64,000 nucleotides of DNA from Hyperoplus lanceolatus (taxonomy: Eukaryota; Chordata; Actinopteri; Uranoscopiformes; Ammodytidae), in assembly GCA_026929865.2 (NCBI GenBank), contig CM049397.1, positions 1,426,001-1,490,000 of the forward strand, read 5' to 3'. A program made the translations under genes and the position numbers. Shown here one piece after another: positions 63,320-64,000 of this stretch (positions are counted from its first letter, which is position 1; each line of letters starts with the position of its first letter). Under the pieces are notes generated by a model that worked only from the letters and a program-made list of their open reading frames with translations, had not been told where the DNA came from and did no database searches.

Positions 63320-63688
63320 GGTAACACTTTACAATAAGGTACACAAAATTGTAGTACCTACTACATAGATGTGTGTTACCTACTACATAGGGTTTTTTTG
63401 TGTGCTACCTAACACATAGTTTTTTTGTGCTACCAAACACATAGGGTTTTTTGTGGTGTGTTACCTACTACAGGAGTTTTTTTTTGTACTACCTAACACA
63501 AAAAAAACGTCTATAGTAGGTAACACACAAAATAAAACCCTATTTGTTTGGTAGCACAAAAAAAACTGTGTTAGGTAGCACAAAAAAAAACCCTATGTAG
63601 TAGGTAACACAAAAAAACAATGGAGTAGGTAACACATATTTATATAGTAGGTACTACAATTTTGTGTACCTTATTGTAAAATGTTACC
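63320..63688. mobile_element. GGTAACAC hAT-type MITE, second family member
   Basis: AGAACAAC at 63312-63319 and 63689-63696 is a perfect 8-bp duplication. Ends GGTAACACTTTACAATAAGG and, from the right, GGTAACATTTTACAATAAGG. The interior is a palindromic array of TAGTAGGTAACACA and TGTGCTACCTAACACA words. The same terminal sequence occurs at 33688-34137. Confidence 0.9.
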
Positions 63689-63696
63689 AGAACAAC

Positions 63697-64000
63697 AACT
63701 TCTACTTCTTAGCCAATATGGAAATATTGACCAAATATTAAAAAGAGAAAAATACAATGGGTCAACATTAAGTTGTTATCAGTTTTTAATGTTGGAATTG
63801 GTTGTACCAGCTGAACACTGGTTATATGTTTTAAGATTATGGTGGCAGGGTGTTTCAATTTATTTTTCATCGAAATAACATAAGCCATGGGGTAGCCTAC
63901 AAACAAATATGCAAAGAAAAATAATAAAGAATCTATTGTGGACCATGCTATTTTTCAGTTTCAACTGCCATTCCCTCACCGTTAACCTTTGTACACTCCT
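63697..64000. other. Unassigned right edge
   Basis: No feature recognised. Confidence 0.35.

Noticed and set aside
63320..63688. CRISPR-like array
   Set aside because: The regular repeated words are palindromic, spacing is irregular, and the block is enclosed by transposon ends with an 8-bp duplication.

Overview
The window looks like non-coding, transposon-rich vertebrate DNA, almost certainly from a teleost fish. The evidence is the repertoire: Tc1-type elements with long inverted repeats, many hAT and PIF/Harbinger non-autonomous elements, L2-, L1-, Rex3- and I/Nimb-like LINEs, a short-LTR Gypsy-type gag remnant, piggyBac relics, and two copies of a tRNA-headed SINE with 16-bp target-site duplications (TSDs). 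I found no host protein-coding gene, functional RNA gene or CRISPR array that I can defend. Almost every recognisable protein is a broken transposon protein.

Layout. 1-2400: mostly unassigned, with a broken BED-type zinc finger. 2405-4679: a hAT-type element carrying a Tc1 deletion derivative. 4680-8990: hAT ends, a lone Tc1 arm, a 1-kb Harbinger-like element, a small MITE and a second Tc1 subfamily. 8990-16100: one L2-like LINE (minus strand) split by an I/Nimb-like LINE, which is itself split by a Harbinger-like element, and also split by an internally deleted L2-like element. 16389-17275: piggyBac remnant. 17546-19320: Harbinger-type unit with a three-exon Myb/SANT-like pseudogene. 19904-21036: hAT element with a perfect 8-bp TSD. 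21220-22353: LTR and gag remnant. 22354-25737: a TTAA-flanked element and the longest Tc1 copy. 25740-29340: little recognised.

29341-30677: second copy of the first hAT element, still lacking the Tc1 insertion. 31034-32308: second TTAA-flanked element carrying a foldback insertion. 32411-35128: a four-level nest (hAT-like, SINE, TA-flanked element A, hAT MITE with a captured fragment). 36230-37729: L2-type 3' end with a TTAA-flanked element. 39966-41632: hAT element. 41721-42942: inverted copy B of element A. 44640-46600: piggyBac relic with an L1 3' end inside. 48722-49829: second copy of the TTAA-flanked element. 49954-51518: a nearly complete palindrome made of two Tc1/mariner-like half elements. 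51540-52165: Rex3-like fragment. 53832-56366: third TA-flanked element. 56667-58385: SINEs and a dispersed repeat with CTCF-like motifs. 58386-61880: degenerate L1-clade LINE. 62170-63688: hAT-like element and a second GGTAAC MITE.

The most informative property is that the window contains its own controls. For several insertions the uninterrupted version of the target is present elsewhere in the window or can be read directly from flanking coding frames, so target duplications and relative ages can be read without outside data. I do not see evidence for a new multi-gene system. The best candidates for something unusual are the mirror-image mariner element, the GGTAAC MITE whose two arms carry part of another transposon, an intact ORF encoding only the DNA-binding domain of a Tc1 transposase, and a short stem-loop at 43115-43192 with pre-miRNA-like proportions. 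All family names rest on remembered motifs and terminal sequences; no database search was possible.
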